Of a stretch of DNA of 64,000 nucleotides, positions 35,812 through 44,658 are shown in pieces (the stretch's first letter is position 1; each line of letters begins with the position of its first letter). Below the pieces are notes generated by a model. That model was not told the DNA's origin. It saw only the letters and a program-made list of their open reading frames with translations, and ran no database searches. This DNA comes from JAFNAG01 sp963721405 (GTDB lineage Bacteria; Acidobacteriota; UBA6911): contig CAVRJA010000008.1 in assembly GCA_963721405.1 (NCBI GenBank), positions 62,001 to 126,000 of the forward strand, read 5' to 3'. The translations under genes and the position numbers were made by a program.

Positions 35812-37614
35812 TCAGCGCCCGGTGCCGAACTTCTGCAGAGCCTCGATCACGGACCGATTGTTGGGCGCCAGCTTGCGGCAGCGCTCAAGGCTATTTCGGG
35901 CAAGGGCGACTTCGCCGAGCTTCAAGTAGACCCGGGCAAGTGCCAGGGAGGCGGCCACGTCGGCGGGTCTCCACTGGACCAGCTTTTCATAGGATGCCCG
36001 TGCCTGCATGTATCTTCCCATCGCTTCCTCTATCCCCGCCTTCTCACGAAGGGCATCGGCGCCTCCAGAGGTCTTGGGCGCAAGACGAATCACCGAATCG
36101 AATGCTTCGACCGCCGCCGCCAGGTTCCCGGCGCGATGACAAGCCTGTCCCAGCGTGAAATAGTCCGCCGCATCCTCGGGCCGGATCTCGAGCGCCTTGC
36201 GGGCATGTTGAATCGCGCCGAGGATGTCGTTCTTTTCGTACAGGAGCACGGTTGCATAGTTGGACTGCACGAGCGAGCTCTCGGGAGATGTGGCAATTGC
36301 GCTGTGAAACAGGTTGTAGTGATTGCGCCAATCCGCATTCCGCCCGATGGTCCGCAGTCCGTACCCGGCTACGAGCACTCCAGCGGCCAGCGTGCAGAAC
36401 ATCCGCCATTTGGGCCTTGAAAACCCCTCGCACAAAAGAAAGGCGGTCGCGCAGTTGAAGCCGAGGGCCGGGAAATACATGAGCCGTTCGCCCATGATCG
36501 TGCCGATCGGCTGAATCCAGTTGGATGTCAATAGAAAGGATGAAAAGAACACGAAGCCCGAGAACAGAAGGACGGGGGATCGCCGCAACCACACGAGCAG
36601 AACGACGATGACGACAAGCAGGAACAGTGGGACAGCCGCCGCCCAGGTAACGACTGAGGTGACGACCGGGACCTGGTTGAATGAATAGTCGGCAGAGAGC
36701 GCGACGGGCCAGATCAGCAGACCCAGATACCGCGCAAACACGTTGGTTGCCGTGAGAAATCGCGGCCACGGCGCCGCCGGCGCCAGGGGATTTGAGCGCG
36801 GGTTGATATACAGCGGTGCAAGGCCCCCAAGCGCCCAGTACCGGAGAAGCAGAGCGATCGCAATCCCGATGCCGAAGGGAATGTATCGGACAACCGCAGC
36901 GCGATTCATGAAGACGCTGCGCAGTTTACGATCCCCGAGGAGGTAGTCCGTCAGCGGCAACAGGGCCACGAAGGCGAATGCGCTCTCCTTGCTGAGCGCT
37001 GCCAACACAAACGAAACGGAGGCAATCCAGAGCCACAGGCTACCCGCGCCCTTCCGATACCGGATGTAGAGGTACCACGAAACGAGGGCGAAACACGCCG
37101 ACAGGCTTTCAGTGCGTCCCACGATCGAGGCCACGCCCTCGGTCCTTAGGGGGTGCAGGATAAACAGGAGAGCGGTGAGAAAAGACAGCGCCCTGCGGCC
37201 GAACAGGGCCTCCAGAATAAGAAAAACCAAAATGCCGTTGAGCGCATGAAGAAGGAGGTTCACGAAATGATACCCCGTCGGGTCCGAACCGCCCACGGCA
37301 TAATTCACGGCGTAGCTCAGCATCACCACCGGTCGGTACAATCCACCCCGAGTCTCCGCCGCCGCCCAGTAGTGCCGGCCGAAGATCTCCTTCAGATGCG
37401 CTGCATCCAATCCCTGAATCGACGGGTTGTCCTGCACGATGACGGTGTCGTCGAAGACGAACTTGCCCGCGAGCGAATTCGCATAGACGAGGAGGGTGAG
37501 GAGGGCCAGCACGGCGACTGCCACGGTTCGAGAGACGCGCAACAACGAGAGAACGTCCTTATCGGCGCGATTGACTGAGGGGAGACCCCGCTGTTTCTGC
37601 TTCGATTCTTTCAT
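35812..37614 (-). CDS. TMTC/PMT-like membrane protein with TPR domain
   Basis: A 600-residue protein. About residues 30-420 contain some ten membrane helices of a GT-C-like fold, with the conserved loop KFVFDDTVIVQDNP (an aspartate pair) and HPLRTEGVASIVGRTE. Residues about 430-600 hold several TPR units (for example EDAADYFTLGQACHRAGN). This matches the DUF1736/TMTC-like class of putative mannosyl or O-GlcNAc transferases. Substrate and donor are unknown. It converges on the phosphorylase gene. Confidence 0.82.
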   Translation of the reverse strand: MKESKQKQRGLPSVNRADKDVLSLLRVSRTVAVAVLALLTLLVYANSLAGKFVFDDTVIVQDNPSIQGLDAAHLKEIFGRHYWAAAETRGGLYRPVVMLSYAVNYAVGGSDPTGYHFVNLLLHALNGILVFLILEALFGRRALSFLTALLFILHPLRTEGVASIVGRTESLSACFALVSWYLYIRYRKGAGSLWLWIASVSFVLAALSKESAFAFVALLPLTDYLLGDRKLRSVFMNRAAVVRYIPFGIGIAIALLLRYWALGGLAPLYINPRSNPLAPAAPWPRFLTATNVFARYLGLLIWPVALSADYSFNQVPVVTSVVTWAAAVPLFLLVVIVVLLVWLRRSPVLLFSGFVFFSSFLLTSNWIQPIGTIMGERLMYFPALGFNCATAFLLCEGFSRPKWRMFCTLAAGVLVAGYGLRTIGRNADWRNHYNLFHSAIATSPESSLVQSNYATVLLYEKNDILGAIQHARKALEIRPEDAADYFTLGQACHRAGNLAAAVEAFDSVIRLAPKTSGGADALREKAGIEEAMGRYMQARASYEKLVQWRPADVAASLALARVYLKLGEVALARNSLERCRKLAPNNRSVIEALQKFGTGR

Positions 37615-38169
37615 GTTCCGATTCCAGCGACAGAATCTTCGCCGTCGGGATGACTACCATTGAAAGGCGGAGACTAGCATCCTTGGAGCAAAAAGTCATC
37701 CCGGGAGCCTGTCCTTCCCGCAGGCGCCCTAGCCTCACGCCCTGCCCGTTGAATACAGCAGGAATATCCTGCTTGGCGAAAACCTGCGCAATTTCCCCGG
37801 CATAGTCTCGCGGCGCTCCGGGCGGCAGGCTGCATTGCGGTCCCGCCCATTCGAGATCGGGAATAAATCGGACGAAGCTGGGGTGTCCCCCAGTTATTGC
37901 CGTCCAGGAAAACTTTCTAACATTTTTGCGTAGATCCCCCTGGGGCGCCGCGTCACTGCTGACTCGGCAGCAAGCGTCGCAGGCAAATGGAGGCGAGGGT
38001 GTGGTGGCGATCAAGGATATGCCGGGCCGCGCCGGCGGCCTGGAGAGGAAAGACGCATCACAATCCATTCGGATCCAGAATCACGCCTTCCCAATCCACG
38101 CACCAATTGCAGGTCCTTCCGCCGACGGTCATTGTTGCCCGTACGGGTAATCCAATGTGAGGTGACAGT
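37615..38169. other. Divergent intergenic region between two TPR genes
   Basis: A 555-base gap. A 169-codon frame on the minus strand crosses it, but its product resembles nothing I know and overlaps the start of the TMTC-like gene, so it is not called. Promoters of both TPR genes should lie here. AGGTGA precedes the plus-strand gene. Confidence 0.45.
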
Positions 38170-39510
38170 ATGAGTACATCGCCTACTCGGCTGACCGGCG
38201 ATCTGGGAACCAAGAGATTGCGGGTGCTCAGCGGCACGATTCTGGCTGTACTGGTCTTCGGGAATGTTGTCCGTGCGCAGAGCCTGGAGGACCTCACCCC
38301 GGACCGGTTGCTCATGCAAGGAAAACGCGAGCAGGCCAGGGGCAATCTGGCTCAGGCCATCGCCCTCTACAATCGAGCCATCCAAATGGAATCCAAGTTT
38401 GCCGAGGCCTATCTCGGCAGGGGGATCGCGGAGCAAATGGGCGGCAACCTGGATCAGGCGGTCACGGACTACAACATGACGATCCGGCTCAATTCGCATC
38501 TGGGCGAGCCGCACAACAACCTGGCTACCATTTTGTTTTACAGAGGAGATCTGGATGGCGCCTTCGCTGAGGCCGGCAAGGCCATCAAGGCCGATTCACA
38601 CATGCCTGAACCCTTCGCGGTGCGCGGAACCATTCGGTATCTGAGAGGCGATCCGAAGGCCGCCCTGAGCGATCTGACTCGTGCGATCGAGTTGTTTCCG
38701 ACTTACTCTGCCGATGCGCAAAGCCTGGCCGTGAAAAATCCGCGACTGGCCACCACCTACAGCACGCGCGGCATGGTCCGCGAGGCAGTGGGAGACTATA
38801 AGGGTGCAATCGACGACTATGACAAGGCAATAGGGATCATCCCGGACGCTGAGACGTACAACAACCGCGGCAACGCTCGCGTGAAGCAAGGGAATCTGGC
38901 CGGGGCCTTGTCCGACTACAGCACTGCCATATCCGTGGACCCGAAAATGGCAACCGCATTCTTCAATCGGGGCAAGACACGGCTCATAACGCAAGACACC
39001 GAAGGCGCCATCACCGACCTGACGGCCGCGATCCAAATGCGCGACGAGTTCGATCGAAGGGCAGGCACGATCGTCTTCCCCGACAAAGGCACTTCGGCCA
39101 GCGTCAGGCAGGTCGTTTACGCCTGCCATGTCACCCGCGGATTGGCGTGGGAACAGAAGGGGGAACTTGCCAAGGCCGCCGCCGACTACGCGGAGGCGAT
39201 CACGTTGGATCCTGCCGCGCCCGGCGGGTATGCAAACCGGGGCCGAATCCACCTGCTGCGGGGAGAATTCGACGAGGCGCTCGAGGATCTCAACAAGGCG
39301 ATCGGCATCAACCCGGACACCGCCATGCCGTACATGGACCGCGGATTGGTGCGGCTCATGCAAGGCAACCAGCCGGAGGCAGACAAGGACTTTCAAAAAT
39401 GCATTACCATCGATCCCGGAATGAAACCATTGATGGAAACCCGTGTCCGGCTGGCGGAGAAAACGAAAAGGGGAGAGCTGAAGACAAGCGCACCCGGCAC
39501 GCCATTCTAG
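38170..39510 (+). CDS. Secreted TPR-repeat protein
   Basis: A 446-residue protein with an N-terminal hydrophobic signal (VLSGTILAVLVFGNVVRAQS, about 18-38) followed by about nine to ten tetratricopeptide repeats, for example AEAYLGRGIAEQMGGNLDQA and AGGYANRGRIHLLRGEFDEA in the ungapped family pattern (the second reads PGGYANRG in the protein). TPR superhelices bind peptides or proteins. A role in the periplasm is inferred from the signal. The partner is unknown. Confidence 0.85.
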   Translation: MSTSPTRLTGDLGTKRLRVLSGTILAVLVFGNVVRAQSLEDLTPDRLLMQGKREQARGNLAQAIALYNRAIQMESKFAEAYLGRGIAEQMGGNLDQAVTDYNMTIRLNSHLGEPHNNLATILFYRGDLDGAFAEAGKAIKADSHMPEPFAVRGTIRYLRGDPKAALSDLTRAIELFPTYSADAQSLAVKNPRLATTYSTRGMVREAVGDYKGAIDDYDKAIGIIPDAETYNNRGNARVKQGNLAGALSDYSTAISVDPKMATAFFNRGKTRLITQDTEGAITDLTAAIQMRDEFDRRAGTIVFPDKGTSASVRQVVYACHVTRGLAWEQKGELAKAAADYAEAITLDPAAPGGYANRGRIHLLRGEFDEALEDLNKAIGINPDTAMPYMDRGLVRLMQGNQPEADKDFQKCITIDPGMKPLMETRVRLAEKTKRGELKTSAPGTPF

Positions 39511-39528
39511 AGTCCTGACCAATGCAGG

Positions 39529-39570
39529 AACTGCGAAATGCACGAAACCGAATTCGTGCATTTCGCGGTT
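39529..39570. terminator. Bidirectional hairpin between convergent genes
   Basis: A 17-base stem with one mismatch (39529-39545 with 39554-39570, eight-base loop) lies between the converging TPR gene and nicotinamidase gene. Runs of A/T are short, but the symmetry and place suit a two-way terminator. Confidence 0.7.
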
Positions 39571-39618
39571 TTACCGGGCCCGAGAAACAACGCAACAATG
39601 CCGGGGGGCCAAAGCGGC

Positions 39619-40260
39619 CTAGAGAGCCACGTCGTGTTCGCGGATCCGGCGGACGCCCACGCTGGCCATCTCCTTCCAGGCTTTTTCCACGGAAGCGTCG
39701 ACGTCGATTCCACGCACGGCATCTTCGATGACCGTGACTTCAAACCCATCCCGCCGTGCATCGAGTGCCGAGTACCGGACGCAAAAGTCGAGAGCCAACC
39801 CGGCAATGAACAGCCGTCTTATGCCCCGTTCCCGCAGGTAGCCTCGCAGACCCGTCGCGCTCTTGCGATCGTTCTCGTAAAAAGCCGAGTAGGAGTCAAG
39901 CATCGGGTTGAACCCTTTTCTGACGATTACTTGTGCGTGCACGCTCGCCAGAGCGGGGTGGAAATCGGCGCCTCTGGTGCCGGGGACACAGTGGTCGGGC
40001 CAGAGGATCTGTGTTCCATAAGGAAGCTCGATCGTCTGCAGCGGAACCATCCCTTGATGCGAGGACGCGAAAGAGACGTGTCCCCTCGGATGCCAGTCTT
40101 GGGTCAGGGCGACGTGCCGGCATCCTGCCATCAGCCGGTTGACTGCCGGCACGACAGAATCGCCGTCCGGCACAGCCAGGGCGCCGCCGGGGCAGAAGTC
40201 GTTCTGCACGTCGACGACAAGCAGCAGATCCTCGAATGAGAGGCGTACTTCTTGATCCAT
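39619..40260 (-). CDS. pncA: Nicotinamidase (isochorismatase superfamily)
   Basis: A 213-residue cysteine hydrolase that converts nicotinamide to nicotinate for NAD salvage. Asp in VVDVQNDFCPGG, the metal-binding segment LTQDWHPRGHVSFASSH and the nucleophile cysteine in AGLALDFCVRYSALDA fit PncA. The ATG at 40260 is preceded by a long G-run. NAD biosynthesis genes under NrtR lie 3 kb away but are not in the same operon. Confidence 0.92.
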   Translation of the reverse strand: MDQEVRLSFEDLLLVVDVQNDFCPGGALAVPDGDSVVPAVNRLMAGCRHVALTQDWHPRGHVSFASSHQGMVPLQTIELPYGTQILWPDHCVPGTRGADFHPALASVHAQVIVRKGFNPMLDSYSAFYENDRKSATGLRGYLRERGIRRLFIAGLALDFCVRYSALDARRDGFEVTVIEDAVRGIDVDASVEKAWKEMASVGVRRIREHDVAL

Positions 40261-40303
40261 TTGGCCCCCCCTTTTCAGCCCGCGATCTTCCACGCGTCGG
40301 CGG

Positions 40304-41278
40304 TCAGGCGAGCGGTTCGTAGACGAGCTTCAGCCTGCCGGCAACATCGAAGTTTCCGCCGCTGACGACAGCCACTGCGGGTGTGCCGGGCGGGAGTGCA
40401 ATCTTGCCGGCCAGGAGTGCGGCCACGGCCGCAGCGCCCGCCGGTTCGGCCAGCAGTTTGCTGCGCTCGAGCAGGAACCGGATCGCATCAAGAATCTCCA
40501 CGTCGGTCACCGTCACCAGGTCATCGACAAGCTCATCGATGATCGCGAAAATATCGGGATCGGTCTTCTGAGTAGCGAGTCCGTCGGCGATGGTGTGCAC
40601 CGCGTCGAGGTCCCTGCAGCTGCCCGCGGCCCGGCTGGCGAACATGTTCGCCGAACCGGCGGGCTCGACGCCGATGATGCGCATTCCGGGCCTGGTCAGA
40701 CGAAAGGCCATGGCCATCCCTGCCATCAACCCGCCACCGCCGATCGGCACGATGACCGCCGCCGCCTCCGGCAGATCTTCCAGAATCTCGAGCGTCACAG
40801 TTCCCTGTCCGGCAAGCACGTAATGGTCTTTGAACGGATGCACGTAGACCAGGCCCCTCTCGAGCGCCAACTCCTGCGATCTCGCGTAGGCGTCGTCCCA
40901 CAGCTTCCCGTGCTGGATCGCTTCGGCGCCGTATTCCCTGACGGCCGCCACTTTGCCGGGATTGGCCTTTTCCGGCATGACCACAACTCCCGGAATTTGC
41001 TCATGGGCGGCGACGTAGGCGACCGCCTGACCCATGTTCCCGGCCGAAGCAGTGATGATCCCCCGCCTCGCCTCCGCCCTGGGCAGATGGCGGACCTTGT
41101 TGAAAGCGCCTCGTGGTTTGAAAGATCCCGTCTTCTGCAGGTTCTCGGCTTTCAGGTGGACCGGAAACCCGGCACGCCTGCCGAGTGAACGGGAGGAAAG
41201 AATGGGGGTGCGATGCACCAGGCCGTCGATGGTTGCCCTCGCCTCGCGCAGATCTTCCACAGATAGCTTGAAATTCAT
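40304..41278 (-). CDS. Threonine/serine ammonia-lyase (PLP fold II)
   Basis: A 324-residue PLP enzyme of the short threonine dehydratase type. The PLP lysine is in GSFKPRGAFNK, and the SAGNMGQAVAY, glycine-rich IGGGGLMAGMA and VVSGGNFD loops follow. There is no C-terminal ACT domain, so it resembles catabolic TdcB or a serine/threonine racemase-like enzyme rather than feedback-controlled IlvA. The ATG at 41278 has AGGGA upstream; a TTG six codons earlier is possible. It lies just downstream of the DAHP synthase gene on the same strand. Confidence 0.88.
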   Translation of the reverse strand: MNFKLSVEDLREARATIDGLVHRTPILSSRSLGRRAGFPVHLKAENLQKTGSFKPRGAFNKVRHLPRAEARRGIITASAGNMGQAVAYVAAHEQIPGVVVMPEKANPGKVAAVREYGAEAIQHGKLWDDAYARSQELALERGLVYVHPFKDHYVLAGQGTVTLEILEDLPEAAAVIVPIGGGGLMAGMAMAFRLTRPGMRIIGVEPAGSANMFASRAAGSCRDLDAVHTIADGLATQKTDPDIFAIIDELVDDLVTVTDVEILDAIRFLLERSKLLAEPAGAAAVAALLAGKIALPPGTPAVAVVSGGNFDVAGRLKLVYEPLA

Positions 41279-41329
41279 GCCGTTTCCCTGACTCAAAGCG
41301 GGCGGAACATCAATGGGATGGTGCGCGCG

Positions 41330-42355
41330 TCAATCGCCCGCGACGCGACGCCCCAGAACAGCCGCGATCTGGCGGATCTCCGCCATGAGCCGCTCCAGCT
41401 GGGCCGGGAAGATGGACTGGTTCCCGTCGGAGAGGGCCTCATCCGGTTTGTGGTGCACCTCTATGATGAGGCCGTCGGCGCCCGCCGCGACCGCAGCTCT
41501 CGAAAGGGGGAGGACCTTTTCCCGCCTCCCTGTGCCGTGGCTTGGATCGACGAGGATCGGCAGGTGGCTCAACTGCTGCACCGCCGGAACTACGCTTAGA
41601 TCGAGGGTATTCCGCGTGTGGTCGGCGAAGGTGCGCACACCTCGCTCGCACAGGATGACGTTGTAGTTGCCCTCGGAGAGGATGTACTCGGCCGCCATCA
41701 AGAACTCGTCGAGTGTCGCCGATATTCCCCGCTTGAGCAGAACCGGCCGGCTCGACTTTCCCGCCCTCTTGAGCAGAGAGAAATTCTGCATGTTGCGCGC
41801 GCCGATCTGGATCACGTCGCTGTATTTCTCCACCAGATCAAGGCTCTCGTGGTCCACCGCTTCCGTCACGATTTTCAGCCCGAACTCGGAGCGGATATCG
41901 GCGAGGATCTTCAGTCCTTCTTCGCCCAGCCCCTGAAAACTGTAAGGAGAAGTGCGCGGCTTGTACGCCCCGCCGCGGAAGAGGCGCGCGCCTGCCGTGC
42001 GTACGGCGCCCGCGATCGCAAACGCCTGCCCGCGACTCTCGACGGCGCACGGCCCGGCGATGATCGCGAGTTCCTGCCCTCCGACCTGAACGCCGTCTCC
42101 CAGGTCCACGACGGTCGATTCTTCCTTGAGCTCGCGGGCGACCAGTTTATAGGGCTTGGAGACAGGCACGCACTCAGCCACTCCGGGCAGGGCTTCCAGG
42201 GCCGTCGCCTCCACAGGACCGCGATTCCCGGTGATTCCAACGGCAGTCCTCGTGCTGCCGGGGATCGAGTGGGCTCTGTACCCCATCTCCTCGATTTTCC
42301 GGCACACCTCCTGGATTTGTTCCGCTGTGGCATGCGCCTTCATCAATACAAGCAT
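41330..42355 (-). CDS. aroF: 3-deoxy-7-phosphoheptulonate synthase (type I-beta)
   Basis: A 341-residue DAHP synthase, the first step of the shikimate pathway. The N-terminal ferredoxin-like regulatory domain (residues 1-70) begins MLVLMKAHATAEQIQ. The KDO8P-like catalytic barrel has AGPCAVES, FRGGAYKPRTSPYSFQG, IQIGARNMQNF, VLLKRG and DPSHGTGRR, all expected. The regulatory domain suggests control by an aromatic amino acid. It is co-directional with the ammonia-lyase gene, 51 bases apart. Confidence 0.95.
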   Translation of the reverse strand: MLVLMKAHATAEQIQEVCRKIEEMGYRAHSIPGSTRTAVGITGNRGPVEATALEALPGVAECVPVSKPYKLVARELKEESTVVDLGDGVQVGGQELAIIAGPCAVESRGQAFAIAGAVRTAGARLFRGGAYKPRTSPYSFQGLGEEGLKILADIRSEFGLKIVTEAVDHESLDLVEKYSDVIQIGARNMQNFSLLKRAGKSSRPVLLKRGISATLDEFLMAAEYILSEGNYNVILCERGVRTFADHTRNTLDLSVVPAVQQLSHLPILVDPSHGTGRREKVLPLSRAAVAAGADGLIIEVHHKPDEALSDGNQSIFPAQLERLMAEIRQIAAVLGRRVAGD

Positions 42356-42509
42356 TCCAGTGACCTTTCCTTATCAGGATGGTTTAGTGTAGACGAGTGG
42401 CGCGCACATATCAATCCGCCACTGGGGAACAACTGGGCTTTTCGGGAGCAAGGGGTCCGTAGCTTTTTAATGACGGATAGGATTACACTACGGCCGGAGG
42501 AAACCGGCC

Positions 42510-43496
42510 TTGGGAGAACAGGTCGTCATCGGTCTGAATGCGGTGATCACGGCGGTAACCGCGGAGGTGCCGCGCTTCCTGGCCGTCAAGACATCGGTGA
42601 ATTCGGTCCGGGCGCCCCTCGATGCCCTCCCCTTCGGGCCGTTCGATCCCGAGCGGGACCGCACCCTGGAGCTGGGGCTCCGCCGCTGGGTGCGCGAAAA
42701 GACGGGGATCGAGATCGGCTACGTCGAGCAGCTGTACACTTTCGGCAACCGGAACCGCGACCCCGGGGAGAGGCGCGGAGGCCCCCGGGTCATTTCCGTT
42801 GCCTACCTGGCGCTTGTGCGGGAGGTGCCGCTCTCCCGATCTTCGGAGGCTGTCTGGCGTGACTGGTACCGTCATTTCCCATGGGAGGACTGGCGTCACG
42901 GCCGCCCGGCAGTCATCGACACGCAGATCGCGCCCGCCCTGAACCGCTGGATCCGGACTGCTCCCAGCCCGGAAACGCGCAAAGAGAGGCGGGAACGATG
43001 CGACATCTACTTCGGCCTGGGCGGTGCGCCCTGGGTGGCCGAGCGGGTCCTGGACCGCTATGAGCTCCTCTATGAAATCGGCCTGGCAGCCGAGTCGGAA
43101 AGAGACCGGCGGGCGATGCCGCAGAACGCCGCGGGAGAACGGAGCCCCGGCCCGCAGGTCCTGGGGGCGCCGATGGCCTTCGACCACCGGCGCATCCTGG
43201 CGACCGCACTGGGAAGGCTTCGCGGCAAGCTCAAGTACCGGCCCGTGGTCTTCGAAATACTTCCTGAAACATTCACGCTGCTGCAGCTGCAGCGCGTCGT
43301 GGAGGCCCTGGGCGGCATCGGCCTCCATAAGCAGAACCTTCGCCGGCTGGTCGAGTCCGGCGGGCTGGTGGAGGGCACGGGCCGCATCGACGCGCAGACC
43401 GGGGGGAGGCCGGCCGAGCTTTTCCGCTTCCGCCGGGACGTGCTCCGCGAACGTCCCGCGCCCGGGGTCGGCATCTCGGGCCTTTTCCACGGGTAG
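42510..43496 (+). CDS. nrtR: NrtR-type transcriptional regulator of NAD biosynthesis
   Basis: A 328-residue regulator. The N-terminal NUDIX-like domain has a decayed catalytic box (LRRWVREKTG in place of the usual REUXEEXG context) and the NrtR hallmark YVEQLYTFGNRNRDPG, followed by RVISVAYLALV. The C-terminal winged-helix part begins near FEILPETFTLLQLQRVVEAL and ends GGRPAELFRFRRD. A central stretch makes it about 90 residues longer than many NrtR proteins. NrtR proteins bind ADP-ribose and repress NAD genes. nadA-nadC follow directly. The TTG start at 42510 has GGAGG nine bases upstream. Confidence 0.85.
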   Translation: MGEQVVIGLNAVITAVTAEVPRFLAVKTSVNSVRAPLDALPFGPFDPERDRTLELGLRRWVREKTGIEIGYVEQLYTFGNRNRDPGERRGGPRVISVAYLALVREVPLSRSSEAVWRDWYRHFPWEDWRHGRPAVIDTQIAPALNRWIRTAPSPETRKERRERCDIYFGLGGAPWVAERVLDRYELLYEIGLAAESERDRRAMPQNAAGERSPGPQVLGAPMAFDHRRILATALGRLRGKLKYRPVVFEILPETFTLLQLQRVVEALGGIGLHKQNLRRLVESGGLVEGTGRIDAQTGGRPAELFRFRRDVLRERPAPGVGISGLFHG

Positions 43497-43509
43497 CGGC
43501 TGGTTCCGG

Positions 43510-43539
43510 TTGACAGGAGGATATGCTCAAGACTAGTAT
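43510..43539 (+). promoter_or_regulatory. Predicted nadA promoter
   Basis: TTGACA at 43510-43515 is followed after 18 bases by TAGTAT (43534-43539). The -10 box falls inside the first NrtR-like palindrome, which suits repression by blocking RNA polymerase. Confidence 0.6.
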
Positions 43540-43540
43540 A
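43522..43540. promoter_or_regulatory. Putative NrtR operator 1
   Basis: The sequence TATGCTC-N5-TAGTATA is an imperfect palindrome that nearly repeats a second site 61 bases downstream. It overlaps the spacer and -10 box of the predicted nadA promoter and lies just after the nrtR stop. Confidence 0.65.
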
Positions 43541-43582
43541 AGGATCAGCGGCCCGCGCAGGCCGGCTTTTTTTAGCATCCGT

Positions 43583-43601
43583 ATATGCTCAAAGTGAGTA
43601 T
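43583..43601. promoter_or_regulatory. Putative NrtR operator 2
   Basis: TATGCTC-N5-GAGTATA is a 7-5-7 palindrome with one mismatch, ten bases before the nadA start. The two sites are 61 bases apart centre to centre, close to six helical turns, which would allow cooperative binding on one DNA face. Confidence 0.68.
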
Positions 43602-43610
43602 AAGTGAGGC

Positions 43611-44657
43611 ATGTTCATGAACACAAGAATTCTGGACCGGGTCGCCGCCACGGAGGACCTGGAGTTCACCCCGGAGGTCGAGCGCGCCACGGCTGCCGTG
43701 TACGAGCGTGTCCGGGACGTGATCCCGCCGCTCGAATGGCCGGTGCACGCACCCTATATTGCGGCCATCCAGCGCCTGAAGGTGGAGCGCAACGCGGTCA
43801 TCCTGGCCCATAACTACCAGACCCCCGAGATCTTCCACGGAGTCGCCGATCTGACCGGGGACTCCCTCGCCCTGGCCAGGGAAGCGGCGGACACCGATGC
43901 CGAGCGCATCGTGGTGTGCGGCGTCCACTTCATGGCGGAGACCGCCAAGCTGATGAATCCCCAAAAGACGGTGCTGATCCCGGACCCCGAAGCCGGCTGT
44001 TCGCTTGCCGATGCGATCACGCCCGAGGACGTTCGCCTGCTGCGCCAGAGGTATCCCGGCGTCCCGGTGGTGACGTACGTAAACACTTCCGCCGCCGTAA
44101 AAGCCGAGTCGGACTTGTGCTGCACGTCGGCCAACGCGGTGGAAGCCGTCGAGTCGCTCGGCGCGGACCGCGTGATCCTGTTGCCGGATGAATACCTCGG
44201 CAGATATGTCGCCGGGCAGACGAAGGTGAAGGTAATCCTGTGGAAGGGGCACTGCGAAGTGCACGAACGATTCTCGGCCGAGGACCTGCGCGGCTACCGC
44301 CGGCTTTACCCTCAACTGGAGGTCCTGGCACACCCCGAGTGCCCGCCGGATGTGCTGGCGGAGGCTGATTTCGTCGGCTCCACCGCCGGCATGATCCGGC
44401 ATGTCGGCACGACCCGTCCGCGGCGTGTGGTCCTGGTGACCGAATGCTCGATGAGCGACAACGTCGCGGTCGAGTTTCCCGAAATACAGTTCGTGCGCCC
44501 GTGCAACCTATGCCCGCACATGAAGCGGATCACTCTGCCCAAGATCCTGAATTCCCTGCTCAACGAAGTGCACGTCGTGGAAGTGGAAGCCGGCGTCGCC
44601 GAACGGGCGAGGCTTGCCGTTCAGAGAATGATCGATCTCCGCAAGGGGGGCCGCTAG
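43611..44657 (+). CDS. nadA: Quinolinate synthase
   Basis: NadA (348 residues) condenses iminoaspartate with dihydroxyacetone phosphate to quinolinate, using a [4Fe-4S] cluster. Family motifs are AHNYQTPEIF, GDSLALAREAADTDAE, VCGVHFMAETAKLMNP, VTYVNTSAAVKAESD, CCTSANA, WKGHCEVHERF, AHPECPP and RPCNLCPHMKRI, which include the cluster cysteines. GTGAGG is just before the ATG at 43611; ATG 43617 is also possible. nadC starts one base after its stop. No nadB is seen, so the iminoaspartate source is elsewhere. Confidence 0.96.
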   Translation: MFMNTRILDRVAATEDLEFTPEVERATAAVYERVRDVIPPLEWPVHAPYIAAIQRLKVERNAVILAHNYQTPEIFHGVADLTGDSLALAREAADTDAERIVVCGVHFMAETAKLMNPQKTVLIPDPEAGCSLADAITPEDVRLLRQRYPGVPVVTYVNTSAAVKAESDLCCTSANAVEAVESLGADRVILLPDEYLGRYVAGQTKVKVILWKGHCEVHERFSAEDLRGYRRLYPQLEVLAHPECPPDVLAEADFVGSTAGMIRHVGTTRPRRVVLVTECSMSDNVAVEFPEIQFVRPCNLCPHMKRITLPKILNSLLNEVHVVEVEAGVAERARLAVQRMIDLRKGGR

Positions 44658-44658
44658 C

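Noticed and set aside
35747..35818. A perfect 9-bp inverted repeat GCGCTGAAG/CTTCAGCGC between glgP and the TMTC-like gene
   Set aside because: The arms include the two stop codons and are 54 bases apart, so chance similarity of gene ends is as likely as a terminator.
37559..38068. A 169-codon minus-strand frame in the gap between the two TPR genes
   Set aside because: No signal, domain or ribosome site is visible, and it overlaps the start of the TMTC-like gene.
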